From: Apiosordaria backusii
Taxonomy: Eukaryota; Ascomycota; Sordariomycetes; Sordariales; Lasiosphaeriaceae
Assembly (NCBI GenBank): GCA_030549205.1
Contig: JAUKTV010000009.1
Location: forward strand, 868,001 to 932,000
Length of the DNA stretch: 64,000 nt
Direction of reading: 5' to 3'
Below the pieces are notes generated by a model, which was not told the origin of the DNA, ran no database searches, and saw only the letters and a list, made by a program, of their open reading frames with translations. Numbering within the stretch: position 1 is the first letter of the stretch; each line of letters begins with the position of its first letter. A program made the translations under genes and the position numbers. Below, one piece after another: positions 45,462 through 57,403 of this stretch.

Positions 45462-48400
45462 TTAGCGTGGCATAGCCATGATTCCGCTTCTAGAGGAAGA
45501 GGCTTTGCTCTTGCCCCTGCTGCCACCGCCCGTTGATCTGCTGGCCGAAGCCCCACGTTTGGTGACACCCCCTGAATTGCGGCGGTTTCCCCCCCCACTA
45601 CCGCCCCCCCGTCCTCCTTTCTTCTTGTAATGGGATCCGCCACCACCTCTGCTGCCAGAGCCGGAACCGCGATATGAAGAGCTAGAGGGAGCCTTGGCAG
45701 CTCTAGCAAGTTCGGCTTGAGCCTCCATCTCGTCAAGCTCCCGATGCCAGGCTTCCACCTCGGAAGCACGAGGACCAGCATGATATCCCGACCCGCCCGC
45801 CTCCTCTGCTTCCTCATCGTCAAACCCGGCAAAGTCGTCCTCGTCATCACTGAGCAGACTGACGACGACAGGATCCACCTTTCTCGTGTTGGCCTCGGTG
45901 GCGATCTCGGCAGCACCAGAGTACTGTCTGCTCTGATCCTGGTCAGCCATCATGGCTTCGTACTCCTGGTGCATCTTTTGAATGAGAGGCACAAAGCGAG
46001 AGCCCCACTGGTCCACCTTGTCTGGAGTTACGCCGCGAATCGTGTACATCTTGGCTGGAGTTGTTGTCCAACGGGCAATCATCTCGCGGTATTGTTGCTC
46101 GGTGAACAGCGGACGCGTGAGACGTTCTTGGCTCCGGATTCTGATCTCAAGTTGCTTCGCCTCATAAACAAACTGCTCCATAACAGCTTGGTGAACTTCA
46201 TGAAGGCGAGAGATGTCGAATGCCTTGCTGGGCCTGAGTTCATCCAGGGTCTGCTGGCGCTGGCTTGGTGTGCGATGATGACGAGCTGCGGTGGGCTCAA
46301 AATCCTCTTCCTCGTCCTGATCAGATACCACAAAATTATCCCTGGCATAGCCATTGGGGTGCCGTGGCTGGTTGTGAGAGTCCTCATCGTCTTCGTCTTC
46401 GTCGCCAGAACCAAGCCCGTCTGCAGAATCTTCGTCGGCCTCGTCATCGATGAATTGTCGACTCAGTGGAACCCTGGGTCGCTTTCTCGCTGGCGCAGTA
46501 ACGGGCGACGACACGTTGGTAGAGGGCGGTGCCTGGTTCAACACGTCGAATTTGACCAAGCACTTGCGGGAGAACAGGTCGTGTTCCGGCACCAAGATCT
46601 TCAGCCTTGCCCCACTGTCCCAGAATCTCTTAAAATTAGTTCGTTCAACCTAGAAGACAGTCTTTTGTCAGTACCAAAAGCCCAGTATAGAGACAAATCA
46701 ATATACATCGCTGCTTACATGGTAGTAGAGATTGAGGCCGCCGTTGGGGCTCGTCTCCGAGGTGCTGTAGATGATTTTAATCCTCTCCATCTCGAGGATG
46801 ACGGGATAGATGGACGTGTTTTTGATACCGGGTGCCACGCCGAAGCCTGGCAGGTGTGAGAAGCTCTTCTTGTCTCGTCCGGCAATAGCGGAAGCGAGCT
46901 TGCCGATGGAACCACCCTTGTCCCCCATGCCAGGAAGCAAGTCGATGATGGCCTTGGCCCAGTCAGTGCGGTCCACCTGCTTAAGACGGACCCTCTCGCC
47001 GAGCAGGCAATAGTCGCATTGTTTATTGCAGTTGGCGGCATCAAACTCCTCGCCGAAATACCCCAGTAACTGCACTCGTCGACAGGCAGCCGTATTGACG
47101 CAGAAGAATGACATCTTATCCAGCAATTCACACTGTCTGTCCTTCTCGTCTTGTCTCCGCAGCGGCTTCCCGTCCTTGTCCCACTCATCTTTGAGAACCA
47201 TGCGCCTCAGACCGGTCACATCGCCGTAGGAGAAGTAAAGAATGCAGTCGGCAGGCTTCCCATCTCGGCCAGCCCGCCCAGTCTCCTGATAGTAACCTTC
47301 CAGCGTTTTTGGAAGGGAGACGTGAATAACAAATCGCACATTCGGCTTGTCGATCCCCATGCCAAATGCAATTGTAGCGACAATGACGCGAATCTCGTCC
47401 GCCTGCCACTTCTGCTGGATTTCAAGCCTGTTGTCCAAGCCAGCATGGTATGCCGCTGCCTTGATGCTATACTTGTCCCGGAGCTTCTCGGCAATGCCTT
47501 CACATGAAGCACGAGATGTGGTGTAGATGATGCCCGTTTGGTTCATGTATCTGTTCATGATCAGATTGGCCAGCGGGTCGACATAGGTTGGCGGCTTCGG
47601 GAAAACCTCATAGTAGAGATTTGGTCGGTTAAAGCTCTGAGAAAAGACTGGACAGCCTAGCATACCGAGCTGCTTTTGAACATCTTCCTGAACCAGTTGA
47701 GTGGCCGAGGCAGTTAATGCTATTACTGGCACGCCCGGGAACTGTTTTCGGAAATCCCCCAAGGCTTTGTAGTCAGGGCGAAAGTCGTGGCCCCATTGAC
47801 TGACACAATGGGCTTCGTCGATGACCAGACGAGCAAACTTTCCGTTTTTGTGCAGCTGGGTGAGTCCGCGTCTGATCTGGCTGTTATTGTTGGCGAGCAT
47901 CTCGGGCGTAACATAGAGCAGCTGGACAAAGTGCTCCGGGTTTGGTGAATGCAGCATGTTCAATATAGACCGTTTGGCGTCTGGCATCAGGTTGCTGTTG
48001 AAAGTCACAGCATGTATGTTGAGCTTTTTCATGTGCGCAACTTGATCACTCATCAGACTGAGAAGAGGTGACACCACGACCGTAAGACCTTTGGTTTTGC
48101 CACTTTGAACCACAGCGGGAAGTTGGTAACACAATGACTTTCCACCTCCTGTTGGCATCATGACGAAGGCATCATTCCCGCCAAGAGTACAGTTGATAGC
48201 TGGGAGTTGGTTGTGGCGGAAGTTGACCAACCGAAAGCGGTCCTTCAGAGCACGGAGGACATCCGCAGACCAAGGGAACTGCAAGAGCTCCGGCGGTATG
48301 GGGGTCTTTCGTACCAGAGGTGCTGGAAGTTTGGCAATAGCTCGCCTGGCTGGGGTGGGCCCAGTGTTGCCTGTGGCCTCGGACAATACAGTCCGGGTAT

Positions 48401-50816
48401 GAGTTCGAACAACGGTAGCAGATGATACAGATGACGACTGTCCAAGATGTTGCTCATAGGCGGCAAGCATCAGATCGTCAGGGACATCTTGCTCGTACTC
48501 GTCGGTATCTACTGCCTTGGCTGAGGGCCTGTTGTGCGCCACTGGTGGTGCGATTTGCGAGGCTGCAAGGCTTTCTTCCATGGCGGCAAGTTCGTCCTCA
48601 TCAACATCAAAGCGAGTTGAGCTGCTTGGCGTGCCTATACCATAGGCTGGCGGAGCCGGGAGTCCTGAGAATTGCGAGACTGGCTGCTGAAACTGACTGC
48701 CAGAGAACTGCGAAGTGGGACGCTGTTGTTGGCTGAGCGAGAGCTGGGAAACAGGAGCCTGAAACTGCCCGCCAGCGAACTGACTGACTGGACGCTGGGG
48801 TTGACTCCCCACGAACTGCGACATGGAAGGCAGCTGACTTGGCGGCATAGCTAGAGAGTTGTACTCGGGAATTCTGTGGCCCTCGTTGAAAGAGGTCCTG
48901 CCGTCGGCCGCATATGCCGTCTGCGTTGACAAGACTACAGGTACCCTTGGAGAAGAGTCAGCGAGCGCCATCGAGTCGTTTGCATCCTTGAGGAAGTCGA
49001 GATCGTCAATGCCAGCTTTGATAAGGTGGCTGATGAGTGTTTTCTCCACGGTCTCGATTTCTTCCTCCATTGTTTGCAGCTGCTCTTCGTCCTCTTCTGT
49101 GTCCAGGCCCTCGCAATATGCTTTTCCAATCTTCTCTATAAGGCTTTCGTGATCGCTGCTCAGCTTTTTGTACGAGACATGTGATTCTTGCAGGAAGGCC
49201 AGCGCCCTCTTCTTCTCATCCAGCGGTTTCTTCGCACTCCTGATCCGTTCGCGCTCTTCCTTTGACCCCCTCTGAGAAATCAATTTCTTGAAAGCTTCCG
49301 CATTCTCCTTGAGCTGAGAATCCACAAGTCGGTGCATCTCCTGCAAAACCGAGGGTCGAGAAAGAAACAAGCTCAGGATATGCTTGTTACGCTCTATCTC
49401 AGAGCTAAAAGAACTTTCCGAGGCCGGCTTTTGTCCCGTGGTGGCGGAGAGAAACACTGAGGGCTGCGATTCTTGCGTGTTATCCACCGCTGTCGGTCTG
49501 CCCCCATTGCCGAGGGTGTTGTCACGTTCCAGGGCCGGCGGCGATTTGGGCGGAGGCGCTTTTGATGGCGTCTCTTGAATGGAGAAATCCATATCAGCAT
49601 CCATGCCTGGGCCCTCGTGAGGGGAGTGAGCTTCAGGCGATCCATGGGATTCTGGCGTAGTGAACTCATCCTCGGAGTCGTAAACCACATCTGTCCGTCT
49701 GATTCGTTTGTTGGATGAGTTATTGGCCGGCGTACACGAGGCATCGATCTCTCCGTCCAGAAAGTCGTCACTGGTGAACTCGGCAGCTGCGGGCGACTTT
49801 CGTTTGCGAGCAGACGTTGAGGCGGCCGGGTCTGCAGGGGTAACTGAGACGAGTCCGTTAGGGATCACGGAATTACCATGAGCGGCTTCACGGCCCTTTG
49901 CCGTGTTTTCCTCAAACACACGGCTTGTTCCAGGTGGGCAGGGCGTAGCAGCATGCGTCTTGATGACTGAGGGTGTCGTGGCGCTACGTTTGAGAGTTGA
50001 CCGCAAGGCCGGCGAGGGCTGAACGAGCTCATTGATATCGGGATACTCGTCGACGTCGTCCGAAGCTTTGGTGGCTTCGATCTGGTCATGGTGACTCGTT
50101 TGGCCTCGCTTGAATATGGGCTCAGGGCGCTCGGCATAATCCTCTCGCCATAGTCTCTTGTCCTCGCCGAAGCCCACCACTGAGCTGGAGCCATCGTTGT
50201 GATCTTCTTCAGTTAGGTCGATCATCGGGTCGTCGAAGTCATCGAGATCTGCTTTCACCTTGACCCGGGCCTTAACCGGCGGCGGTGACGAAGACCTCGA
50301 CTTGGGCCGAACAGCAGCATTGGCGGAATAGGCACGCTGCAAGGATCCGATCTGCGTACTTCTAGTAGGCGCCGGTGTGGGGAGCTGCTGCTGCTTCGTC
50401 GCCAATGTCGGCCGATGGCTGTTGCAAGAGGACAGCTTCGCCATTCCGTTCACCTCGTCGATGTCTGCTTCATTGGTGGTCGAGGAGGCGGCAGCGAGGT
50501 TTGAGTCTTGTGCGGAAGCGGGGCCATGAGTAGGATCCTGAGTGGGCTTGCCAGTTTGGGGCGGAATGGCACTGGGAGCAGAAGCACTAGAGGCAGAAGA
50601 ATTGTTAGGGAGTGATAAAAAAGAGGAGGAAGAAGTTGTTCGTGAAGTGCGGGTCGCACCCGCAGGAGGAGGCGGTAGAGGTAGGGTAGCAGCGGGGACG
50701 GCAGCAATGTTGTCGAGAGGGTCTTGTGCGGCGGGCAAAGGTGGTCCCGCAGGTCTCAATCGCGCCGCGTCTCTCAAGAGCCAGGATAAATGAGCACTCA
50801 GATTGTTCCGAGTCAT
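45462..50816 (-). CDS. qde-3: RecQ-family DNA helicase, QDE-3/Sgs1/BLM type
   Basis: Two exons, 50816-46719 and 46649-45462, join across a 69-nt intron (GTAAGC...CTTCTAG) and encode 1,761 aa. This family unwinds recombination intermediates; in Neurospora QDE-3 also acts in quelling and DNA repair. Residues 1-830 are disordered and acidic (DDFDDPMIDLTEEDH). A Gln-rich repeat block (about 665-725) precedes the helicase core: MMPTGGGKSLCYQLP (about 888), VVSPLLSLMSDQVAHM, VIDEAHCVSQWGHDFRPDY (about 999), ALTASAT, IIYTTSRASCEGIA, ATIAFGMGIDKPNVRF and YYQETGRAGRDGKPADC (about 1185). An RQC zinc module (CRRVQLLGYFGEEF, CNKQCDYC) and a winged helix end exon 1. Exon 2 adds acidic linkers, an HRDC-like segment (about 1510-1580) and a basic Gly/Ser tail. 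The start MTRNNLSAHLSWLL (50816) is preferred; ATG 50969 would add 51 residues. Confidence 0.92.
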
Positions 50817-53800
50817 GGGATCGTACAGGAACCTTGGGCCCAAACCCGAATGGCTCGCATCGGTGTTGAGCACAAGCAGAGGGTTTTGAGGAGTACCGCT
50901 GAGGATCCCGGGAATGGCTCGAATCACACCAAGTGCCTGGATGAGGATGGGCGGGTATGCGTATGGCATCGTGAGAACGCGTCCAGAGCAGCCCCGAACG
51001 CGCCGTCATGTGCTACGCCAAGCCTCGTTTCCCGCTAAACCCAGTAGGGAAAGGTGTGCCAAGTGTGTGGGTGGTGCTGCCTGGTGGTCCAAGCTTTTTG
51101 GAGGGCAGTGAATTGGGGAAGTGAATTGAGGAATCAGAGAAGCATGTTGTGTTGGTGAAATTTCAGGGGTGTCAATATTCACCTACCTTGCGTGCTCGCT
51201 CTCTTGGTCCATGATGAACCCCAGGTCTTGGGTATCCAGATGGACGAGTTGAGGCGTCGGAATGTCGATTTTTGGTGTTGTTTTTTTTTTTTGCGCGTCC
51301 GCGCGGTGGTGACTGGGTGACTGGAAGGGCAGAAACAGGAGCTGTTCTTGGAGGGCGAGGGCGCGGAGAAGGTCCTGCGCGCGCACTCGAGAGCTGGTTG
51401 ACTGCCAGGAGTTGGTTGCTTGGGAGAGGATGGTGAGGCCTTGGGGGAAATGCTGAGGGTGGTTAAATACTGGGAACTGGAGCAAGCGCGGAAGGCAGTG
51501 GTCAGAATTTGCAAGCTCCCCGCCAGGAGCGTTGAGATAAGAATTTTTAGATGCTCCTCTTGGGATGAATTGGCAGGTGCTCACGGCGGACTCTTCTTTG
51601 TCTACCACGCGCGCGCGTGCCCGCCGTAAGGTCGTCGGCTGCCGGGAGATGAGGTCGTCTACAAGCCAGAAAGTGACGGAATCCTGTTGTGGCTGGTTCG
51701 CTCACGCGTGGAAGGAAGCAACGCGCAATATGACGTTGCCGTCGACAAAGTTGGCAGAGGGAACTTGTTGGAGGTACTCTTTCCACGCCCTACCGTTCGT
51801 CTTCCCAAACCATGTCATATCACAAGCTAACACATTTCGAAGTCCGTGATCATAGCGTAGGACAGTATATCTACCCTATGCTACTATAGTGTGGTAGACT
51901 TACTCTGGATGGTGTATGTGGACATACATATATTCAGCTACATCTATCATCATCCTGCTGACCTGCTTGATTTCTGCTCAAAGTCACTTGGCCAATCTTC
52001 CTGTTCTCAGTTTCTCGACCCTGTTCTAGAAAATCTTGCTGCTGAATCCTGAAATATAGGCAACAGACGTCTTATACTGTGCTCTACACGGCGCAATATG
52101 ACATCCAACAGCATGCAAAGACCATGTATCGCCTCAGGAGGCTGGGTACTGAAATAATTTTGGGGTCATATGAATCTGGAGCGAGCTTGGAGCAAGTGCT
52201 AACTCACGGGAATTGAGGACGAAGATGTGTGAAAATGCAGGAACTAATTGGCAAGAGGCAGACACAAGATAGAAACGCGGTGAGGACTGGGCAATATCTA
52301 CCTTGGCGTGGGCGTGTTGCGATCTCCAGTCAGCCCCCTACTTTTGCGCGAGGACGTGGTTGTTTTTCCGACAATCAGAATAAAGACGAGCGAGCACCTA
52401 ACTAAGATGAAAACATCGAGCGCGTCCATAAGGTACACAACGTTTCATAAGTTCCGTTGAAGCTTGGGCAAATTGTTGCATTCCAGATAAATACACATTT
52501 TGCTGATACAATCTAAGTGTTCTCGTAAAGATAGATTCATGACACCAATGTCCAGCTACTCCCTACCTGGTGCTTCAGATATGAACGCATATAAATGATA
52601 AGATATGAAACCACATGAAGAGATATCTCAAAGAGGCCTCCAGTCTAGGGGGTTGTGATTGAGGATAGGGAGCCGGTTGGCGGACCTCTTTTGAGTCCTC
52701 TGCTTCGCAACACCATTTGACCAAGTTGTTGGGATTGTACTAGTTATTTATGTTGAAGATGATGTTATCACACGTCGATCCACCACTCAAGCATTGCCCG
52801 AGTTCTGTGATTCTCCGCTAAGATATCGAAACATCAACAAGATGTGTATATTATTTGTGCATAAAAATACTCTGTCAAAGTGAGCAGGCGCTTTTCTGTT
52901 TTCTTTGGCCCCTTTCGCCGTCGACGCAGCGTCTAAAGTTTGACCCAATTTGCTCGGCCTCATTATCAATCTTGAATATTCGTCTGAGCTTTGGAACCAT
53001 CAGTTTTCAATGCTGTCCTTTTTTCTCTTGGTGAAAATATTGGTTTGTAAGGCGGATATGAGAAGTGCCAATCGGGACCCAAACTCCAACGGACTCTATT
53101 CAGAGGCTTAATTCACCGGCCACTCCAGTTCGGTAACTCTCTGGTTTCCTTCTCCTGCATTCACCTGAGAGAGTGACACAGCTTTTACCAAAATTTCATT
53201 TTTTGTTTTGAAGGTAGCTAAAATGAAGGTCATTGCGAGCATGTACTCGATATTTAATATGGTTAGGCTTGATATCTGTCCCGGCCAAGTTCGTGGGTGC
53301 AGTGTCTGATTCATCATGATTCAGGGGTTCAGGGGTAAACGCCATGACCTGGGGTTAGGGTTGTAAGCATGAGTGAATGCCATTCCCAACCTGCCTGGTA
53401 GATATCGGCTACCGGTCAAAGAAATGTCAATTGGAGAAGATGGGAGTTTGCCTTTGATTATCATCTGGATCTCCAAGCCCGTTCTCCATCTTTGCTCCTC
53501 GGTACCAATTCCTCACCTAGCTCAGCTTCCTGTGAGAATAAAGGCCGATTACTTAAGCCCTGCTCTGCCGGATTTAGACACTGCCACACTGTTCCCAGCG
53601 CGCCCAGGCGCTAAGAGCACCGTCGGATCCTGTCAGGTCCAGCGGTGCTCGGCTTCGTTGGACGCCCCGATGGGTCCGGGGACTCAAGCAGGTATTATTC
53701 TAAACAACACATCCCTTGAACGGGACGGCTCATACACCATCACCGCCGTTTCTTTGCCACAGTATCGAATTCACCGTCAAACCCGTCTTGAACCGCGGCA

Positions 53801-53929
53801 ATCAACCCGGTTTCCTGGCACGATTAGTATGGAATACGGGGAGCTGCGCGCGCCGCGACAACAGGGCCGTATGTAGCCAGCATCGAGACACCACGCCCAA
53901 GACATCCCCAGATCCGAGCTCCAATTAAC
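50817..53929. other. divergent intergenic region RecQ / Zn2Cys6
   Basis: About 3.1 kb contain the RecQ promoter and leader, including an in-frame upstream extension to 50969, and the promoter of the Zn2Cys6 gene. The stretch 51850-53300 is AT-rich without gene-like frames. A 141-codon minus-strand frame at 51183-51608 shows no family features. No repeat or RNA gene is evident. Confidence 0.4.
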
Positions 53930-55613
53930 ATGCCCCCGCGCCGCTCGCACAAGAAGTCGCGGGCTGGCTGCCGTCGTTGCAAGGCGAGGAAGATCAAGGT
54001 ACCTATGCGCTCTGGACCTTGTTTTGGGAGGAATTGCATCAACGGGTTCATGTTGACATTGAATGCGACAGTGCGATGAAGTCCATCCACGATGCGGCAA
54101 CTGCGTGAAGCATGGCGTCGCTTGCGACTTTGAACACCCCGAGGTCCTCGCCGATCTCCAAGCAGCCGCCGCCGCCGCCCAGACACCGTCGACACCCGCG
54201 ACCACTGTCAACTTTGGCTCACCTATCGTACCTTCGGCCGGTAGCTTATCAATCGCTTCCGCTCCGCTCACACGATCACTCCCCGCCCCTCCCATGTCCT
54301 CCACCACAGCACCAGGCCACCGACTCCTCGAGCTCAAGTTAATGCACCACTACACAGTCTTGACCTGCAAAACCTTCACCTTCACCGCCCCGGTAACAGA
54401 AGACATATGGAAAATCACCGTCCCCAACCTCGCCTTCTCCGGCTCTCAGCACCTCGCCGACTCCATCCTCGCCGTCGCGGCCCTCCACCTCCGAAGCATC
54501 AACCCCAACGATAAAGAAATCGTCCGCGCCTCCCACGCCTACATGGCCGCCTCCCTAGAAGAATACAGCGCCACCCTCAACCAAGGCATAAACCACACCA
54601 ACGCCGAAGCCCTCTTCCTCACCGCGGCCCTAATAGCCTTCCAGTCCACCGCCACGAGGGTATTCATGAAAGACGAAGGCCTCAGCATCGGCACCTCCTC
54701 CCTCACCTCCCCAAAACCCCGCTCCCACCACCAAGCCCAAGCAGGCTGCTACGCCATACCATTCACATGGTTCCACTCCTTCCAAGGCGTCAAAGCCATC
54801 ACCGCCGCCTCCTGGCAGTACCTCCGCGTCAGCCCCGTAGTCACCCAAGTAATCAACTCCCAAGCCGCCCTCCAACTCGACTTCCGAACCGGGCCAGAAA
54901 CCTTTTTCGGGCACTTGCTCGAAGGCCTAGAAGAAGAACTTGCCTCCCCCCACCCCACCGGCCTCGACGCCCGCGTCCCGCTAACCTCCCGCCCTTTACC
55001 TCCCCGGGATAGTCCCGAGACAATCTCAGCAACGAGGCAAGCCTACCAGCACGCAGTAGCAGTCCTAAACTGGGCGCACAAAATCCCCCACAAAGGCGCG
55101 CCCCTCGCTTTTCCGGCGACCGTCTCAAAGCGGTTCATTGAGCTCCTCGAGGAGCGCCGTCCTCGCGCGTTAGCGATCCTCGCATGTTTTTTTGCGTTGC
55201 TGAAATCCCTCGACGGGGTGTGGTGGCTGCAGGGTATGGCGCGCCGCGAGGTTTTGGGAGTGGTATCGCTATTTAACAGCGACTTTTTTGGTCCGGATGC
55301 GTATAGGAAGTGGTGGCCTCATTTGGAGTGGGCGATGAGGATCGCGCTGTATGAGCATACGCCTCATCATGCTGGTGGTGGGAGGGGGGATGGCACAGCG
55401 GAGGGGCAAGGGACAGGGCAAATGCCGATACCGCCTGAGATTTGGGGGAGCGATTGGTTTGCAGAGGAGAGGGCGCTGGCGGAGCAGGGGAGGGAGCAGG
55501 GGGATTACTTTGGGCATATTGAGCTGCTGAGTCAGATGAGCAGCGCGGTGAATAGTATTCCTACTGTGCCGGAGTATGCGGCTATGATGGCGGGGGCGAG
55601 GGGGATGAGGTGA
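53930..55613 (+). CDS. Zn2Cys6 transcription factor with fungal-specific C-terminal domain
   Basis: Two exons, 53930-53998 and 54072-55613, encode 536 aa. The 73-nt intron falls inside the zinc cluster, a frequent position in this class. The cluster starts near residue 14: CRRCKARKIKC, then DEVHPR, CGNC, VKHGVA and C, so C-x2-C-x6-C-x6-C-x2-C-x6-C. It is preceded by a basic segment (RRSHKKSRAG). After an Ala/Pro/Ser linker comes LELKLMHHYTVLTCKTF and HLADSILAVAALHLRS, the start of the helical regulatory domain seen in sterol-uptake (UPC2-like) and related regulators. The end of the protein, near FGHIELLSQMSSAVNSIP, looks complete. It is a nuclear DNA-binding regulator whose target pathway is unknown. 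Codons are C-ending up to about 55130 and mostly G-ending afterwards. Confidence 0.87.
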
Positions 55614-56229
55614 CAATTTTCGGGGTAGGTTGTTGGTGGTGAGAGAAAGGCTGGTTGAAGTTTGGGGTTTAGTCAGTTGGGAGGAAGGGGTTGTGACATA
55701 CTTGTCGAGTGGAAGAGAAGAGGTGATTGAAGTAAAGCCCTGAAAAGAGAGGAGTTACTGGGAGGAAAGGAAATTGGTGCTATGGAAGGGCGGGCTCGAA
55801 GGAGCCCGTGCAGCTGCACGGTATATGGGCGGCCCATCAGGGTACCTTAGTCTTGCTACAGACAAAGTCTGTACTTTTGGAGTATGAATTCTTCTTTTGG
55901 AGGATGTATCATAAGGAAAGGGGAACAACAAAGCCCAACAACAATTCGGGCCTGCCTGGGCAAAAATACCTAGGCAAGAGAGATATTTTGGAAACACGGA
56001 ACATGGATGCAATGCTTTTTTTCCGCATGTAAACAAGGTAGACAGCAACTACAGGGGTTGTCTATGAATAAATCACACAAAAAAAGTTGATATTACGCCA
56101 TTTGCCCCCGTTCCTTGTGCTATATTTTGAAGTTCCCCTCAAACAATCCCACATAACAACGTCCAAAAAAACGCCCGCAAAAGAAAAACAGATGCCCATG
56201 GAACAAGATGCTCAAAAGAACCACCCCAC
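55614..56229. other. convergent 3' interval Zn2Cys6 / RPF2
   Basis: The 3' flanks of the two convergent genes share this interval. It is G-rich near 55620-55720, reads CAGCTGCACGGTATATGGG near 55810, and is A-rich towards 56090-56200. No gene is seen. Confidence 0.45.
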
Positions 56230-57403
56230 TTAGATACCGGCTTTCCTCTTGCGCTTGGGCGCCTCGTCCACAACCGTCTCCTCCTCGTCTCCAGAGCCCA
56301 CGTCCCGTTCCCGCTTGAGACCCTTCATCTTTCTCGTCTGGAGCTGGCTGAGGTCTAGCTTGCCCATGTGAATCCTGCCGAGCTTATCGCCCATGATATC
56401 GGTCGAGATGTTCTTCTTGGTGCGCTCCTCGTTGGTCTTGGCCTTGCGCATAGCCTCCTTGAGCATGGCCTCGTCGGGTTCCTGGATTCTGCCGATGCGG
56501 AAGTCAATCCTGGGACCGTGTTCCTCCAACTCAACGCGAGGGAGCTTTTGGCCGGAGCGCTTGGTGTGGATGGTGTAGACACGGAGGCGGAGGACGGGCT
56601 TGGAGGCAGGGTCGTCGGAGTTCTCGGTCCCGATGGGCTCGTCGGCCGTGACAACGACGACATATCGGAGGCCCTCGACGTCAATCTTGTCTGATGTCTC
56701 GCCGCGGAAGAAGTCGATGAGCATGGACTTGGCCATGGTGAAGCCGTTTGGTACGGGAGATTCGCTGCAGATTGGAAGGTTAGCAATAGCTCATAGTAAA
56801 TAGATCTTGCTGTTATGCAGTAAAACATACAATGCTGTCCCGGCAAAAACCATCAGTGGCCTGGTCCCAACTGGCACCTTGTTTGTCTTGAACTGTGATA
56901 TGCTCCGGAAGGACTCGCCGTCGAGGCACAGCTCGAGCATGTCGAGGATCTTGTAGTCAAAGGTGCGCGCAAAGGTAATGGCGTGTGGGCGCTTCTTGTT
57001 GGAGCTGCCGAACAGCAGGAGACTGCAGTCATTCTTCTCGGAGAAGAAGGCGAGCGAGCTGGCGTCTTCGAAAGGGTGAATCGCATTCTTCTTCTGGAAG
57101 CGCTTGGCGTGGACTTGTCTGAGCGCATAGAGATCGCCTAGCGCATCTTGGGTCTGTGTAGAGATTTTGTTTAGCATATGTTTGCTTCAATTGTATCTTG
57201 AGCGGAGTCGACGTACGATTTGACTGCAGGAGGTGCCCCTCAGGAAGAGGGCCTTCTTGGGGTTCTCGACAGCTTTCGGCGCCCGCTTCTCCAAGGCACG
57301 CTTGGAGCGAGCGGTTTTTGGTTTTCTGAATGAAAAATGGATTAGTTGACTTATGCGACAATGTCTCTGGTCGAATTGAGGGCGCTTACACTGTGCGAAG
57401 CAT
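56230..57403 (-). CDS. RPF2: Ribosome biogenesis protein RPF2 (Brix domain)
   Basis: Four exons on the minus strand, 57403-57390, 57325-57217, 57153-56831 and 56764-56230, encode 326 aa in phase. Rpf2 with Rrs1 brings the 5S RNP into the 90S/pre-60S particle in the nucleolus. Evidence includes the N-terminus MLRTVKPKTARSKRALEKR, ENPKKALFLRGTSC, the Brix core DLYALRQVHAKRFQKKNAIHP with FFSEKNDCSLLLFGSSNKKR and AITFARTFDYKILDMLEL, and the diagnostic RVELEEHGPRIDFRIGRI. The C-terminus is Lys/Arg-rich (APKRKRKAGI), as expected for a nucleolar protein. The first exon is only 14 nt, so an automatic model could start at an internal ATG instead. Confidence 0.93.

Noticed and set aside
50817..50969. 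N-terminal extension of the RecQ frame starting at ATG 50969
   Set aside because: The downstream start MTRNNL looks like the natural N-terminus; the extension has no conserved features that I can see, though it cannot be excluded.
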